This document shows positions 63,464-64,000 of a stretch of 64,000 nucleotides of DNA, piece by piece; position 1 is the first letter of the stretch, and every line of letters starts with the position of its first letter. The notes under the pieces are model-generated. The model ran no database searches. It saw only the letters and a list, made by a program, of their open reading frames with translations, and was not told where the DNA came from. Position numbers and translations under genes: made by a program. The DNA lies in assembly GCF_000026145.1 (NCBI RefSeq), contig NC_009445.1, forward strand, positions 7,315,001 to 7,379,000, written 5' to 3'. This DNA comes from Bradyrhizobium sp. ORS 278 (GTDB lineage Bacteria; Pseudomonadota; Alphaproteobacteria; Rhizobiales; Xanthobacteraceae).

Positions 63464-63823
63464 TCAACCCCGGCCGACAGTCTTGTCCCGACCGCTCAAG
63501 CCAAGCCGCTCCTCGATTTTCATCTTCTCGAGGAGCAGATCGGTCACGATGCGTCTCAAGCGCTCGTTCTCGACCAGCAACTCGTCGATTCGCTTTTCAT
63601 CAGCGTCCGCCTTCTGTTCGAAGACCCCGCGGATGGCTGGTTCATCAGATCCCCGAAGAAGCCCAGTCCCGATGACGGAAGATTGCGATTTGCGCCACCG
63701 ATGATAGGTCATCACGCTGACCCCGAGCGCCTTGCAGGCTTTTGCCTGCGATTGACCGCTCGCGATCAGGTCTCCCGCCTGGCGCAGCTTAGCTGCGATT
63801 TCTTCTGCCGAATGCCGCTTCAT
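63464..63823 (-). CDS. Orphan IS3 OrfA-like helix-turn-helix protein, 119 aa
   Basis: An N-terminal helix-turn-helix (MKRHSAEEIAAKLRQAGDLI, then KALGVSVMTYHRWRK, about residues 1-45) is followed by a spacer and a leucine-zipper-like coil (RIDELLVENERLRRIVTDLL, about 80-100), the layout of IS3-family OrfA. No OrfB transposase follows and no terminal inverted repeats are seen, so it is not an intact element. ATG 63823 is used for its match to the usual OrfA start; the frame is open to ATG 63907 and that start cannot be excluded. It may be a domesticated DNA-binding protein acting near the EPS genes, or a relic. Confidence 0.72.
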   Translation of the reverse strand: MKRHSAEEIAAKLRQAGDLIASGQSQAKACKALGVSVMTYHRWRKSQSSVIGTGLLRGSDEPAIRGVFEQKADADEKRIDELLVENERLRRIVTDLLLEKMKIEERLGLSGRDKTVGRG

Positions 63824-64000
63824 CTGGGTTCGTTCAGTCCAAGGCTTCGAAACTTCCACCCAGCGACGCCGGGACCGGAATTCGGCAGGGAGGACATCTG
63901 GTAACATTATATATTATCAAAACCCCCTCCGTTAAGAGACGTTTCCATTCCCCACCATAATTATCGCACCCTTTTTGCCCCTATTGGGGCCGAACGCGGG
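63824..64000. other. Right edge, AT-rich upstream region
   Basis: The last 177 bases include 63908-63921, a short AT-only run (TTATATATTATCAA), and a CCCCTATTGGGG hairpin-like palindrome at 63979-63990. The alternative N-terminus of the OrfA-like protein would lie in 63824-63907. No other gene is visible before the window ends. Confidence 0.35.

Noticed and set aside
63172..64000. Complete IS3-family insertion sequence at the right edge
   Set aside because: No OrfB follows the OrfA-like gene on its strand and no terminal inverted repeats or target duplications are visible in the window.

Overview
The window looks like part of the chromosome of a Bradyrhizobium or close Nitrobacteraceae relative. 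The supporting signs are high GC with strong GC at third codon positions, small secreted proteins of the rhizobial type, and a dispersed intergenic repeat I associate with Bradyrhizobium and Rhodopseudomonas genomes. The assignment is by eye, with no search behind it. Almost the whole window is one large surface/exopolysaccharide (EPS) locus of about 55 kb, with a short housekeeping-like left end.

Layout. 0-6.7 kb: conserved hypothetical proteins, a thiamine-diphosphate 2-oxo-acid decarboxylase, small membrane or secreted proteins and a LapG-like transglutaminase-type cysteine protease. 7-19 kb: an orphan ParA-like ATPase with a GT4 glycosyltransferase, two large GT2 glycosyltransferases and a complete dTDP-L-rhamnose pathway, split into divergent rfbCD and rfbAB. 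18.6-19.05 kb: a structured, non-coding dispersed repeat. 19.05-24.4 kb: a visibly low-GC block (43% in one counted 60-base line, against 73% in a line of rfbB). It holds an AlgX-like acetyltransferase, an unknown secreted protein, a GT2-GT4 fusion and a small repeat protein. 24.4-34.7 kb: a Sel1-repeat protein, a type I secretion pair (HlyD/HlyB-like), a methyltransferase, two paralogous RTX proteins and the frameshifted remnant of a third. 35.3-45.5 kb: a translationally coupled unit (two-domain oxidoreductase, heparinase-II/III-like protein, GT4), a clan GH-A glycoside hydrolase, a GT4, an AlgD-type nucleotide-sugar dehydrogenase and a methyltransferase. 45.5-51.5 kb: three more methyltransferases, a Wzx flippase, a Wzy-like polymerase and a GT4. 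51.6-63.2 kb: the assembly machinery. It comprises a Wzc/ExoP-type tyrosine kinase, a Wzy/WaaL-like protein, a Wza-type lipoprotein, a second Wzy-like protein beside a PPP-family phosphatase, and the priming polyprenyl glycosylphosphotransferase. The right edge carries an orphan IS3 OrfA-like helix-turn-helix protein.

How it fits together (inference). The priming transferase loads the first sugar onto undecaprenyl phosphate. Seven glycosyltransferase genes extend it, with dTDP-rhamnose and a hexuronic acid donor (AlgD) among the likely substrates, and methyl and acetyl groups as likely decorations. Wzx flips the unit, one of three Wzy-like proteins polymerises it, and Wzc with Wza control length and export. 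The GH-A hydrolase and the heparinase-like protein could trim the polymer. The type I system probably secretes the RTX proteins into the polysaccharide matrix.

The most unusual points are these: a Wzy-like/PPP-phosphatase/membrane-helical-protein cassette that may stand in for the missing Wzb-type phosphatase; two distant copies of one uncharacterised membrane family inside the locus; an AlgX-like domain without a signal peptide in a low-GC block; and the RTX gene family with a decaying third copy.
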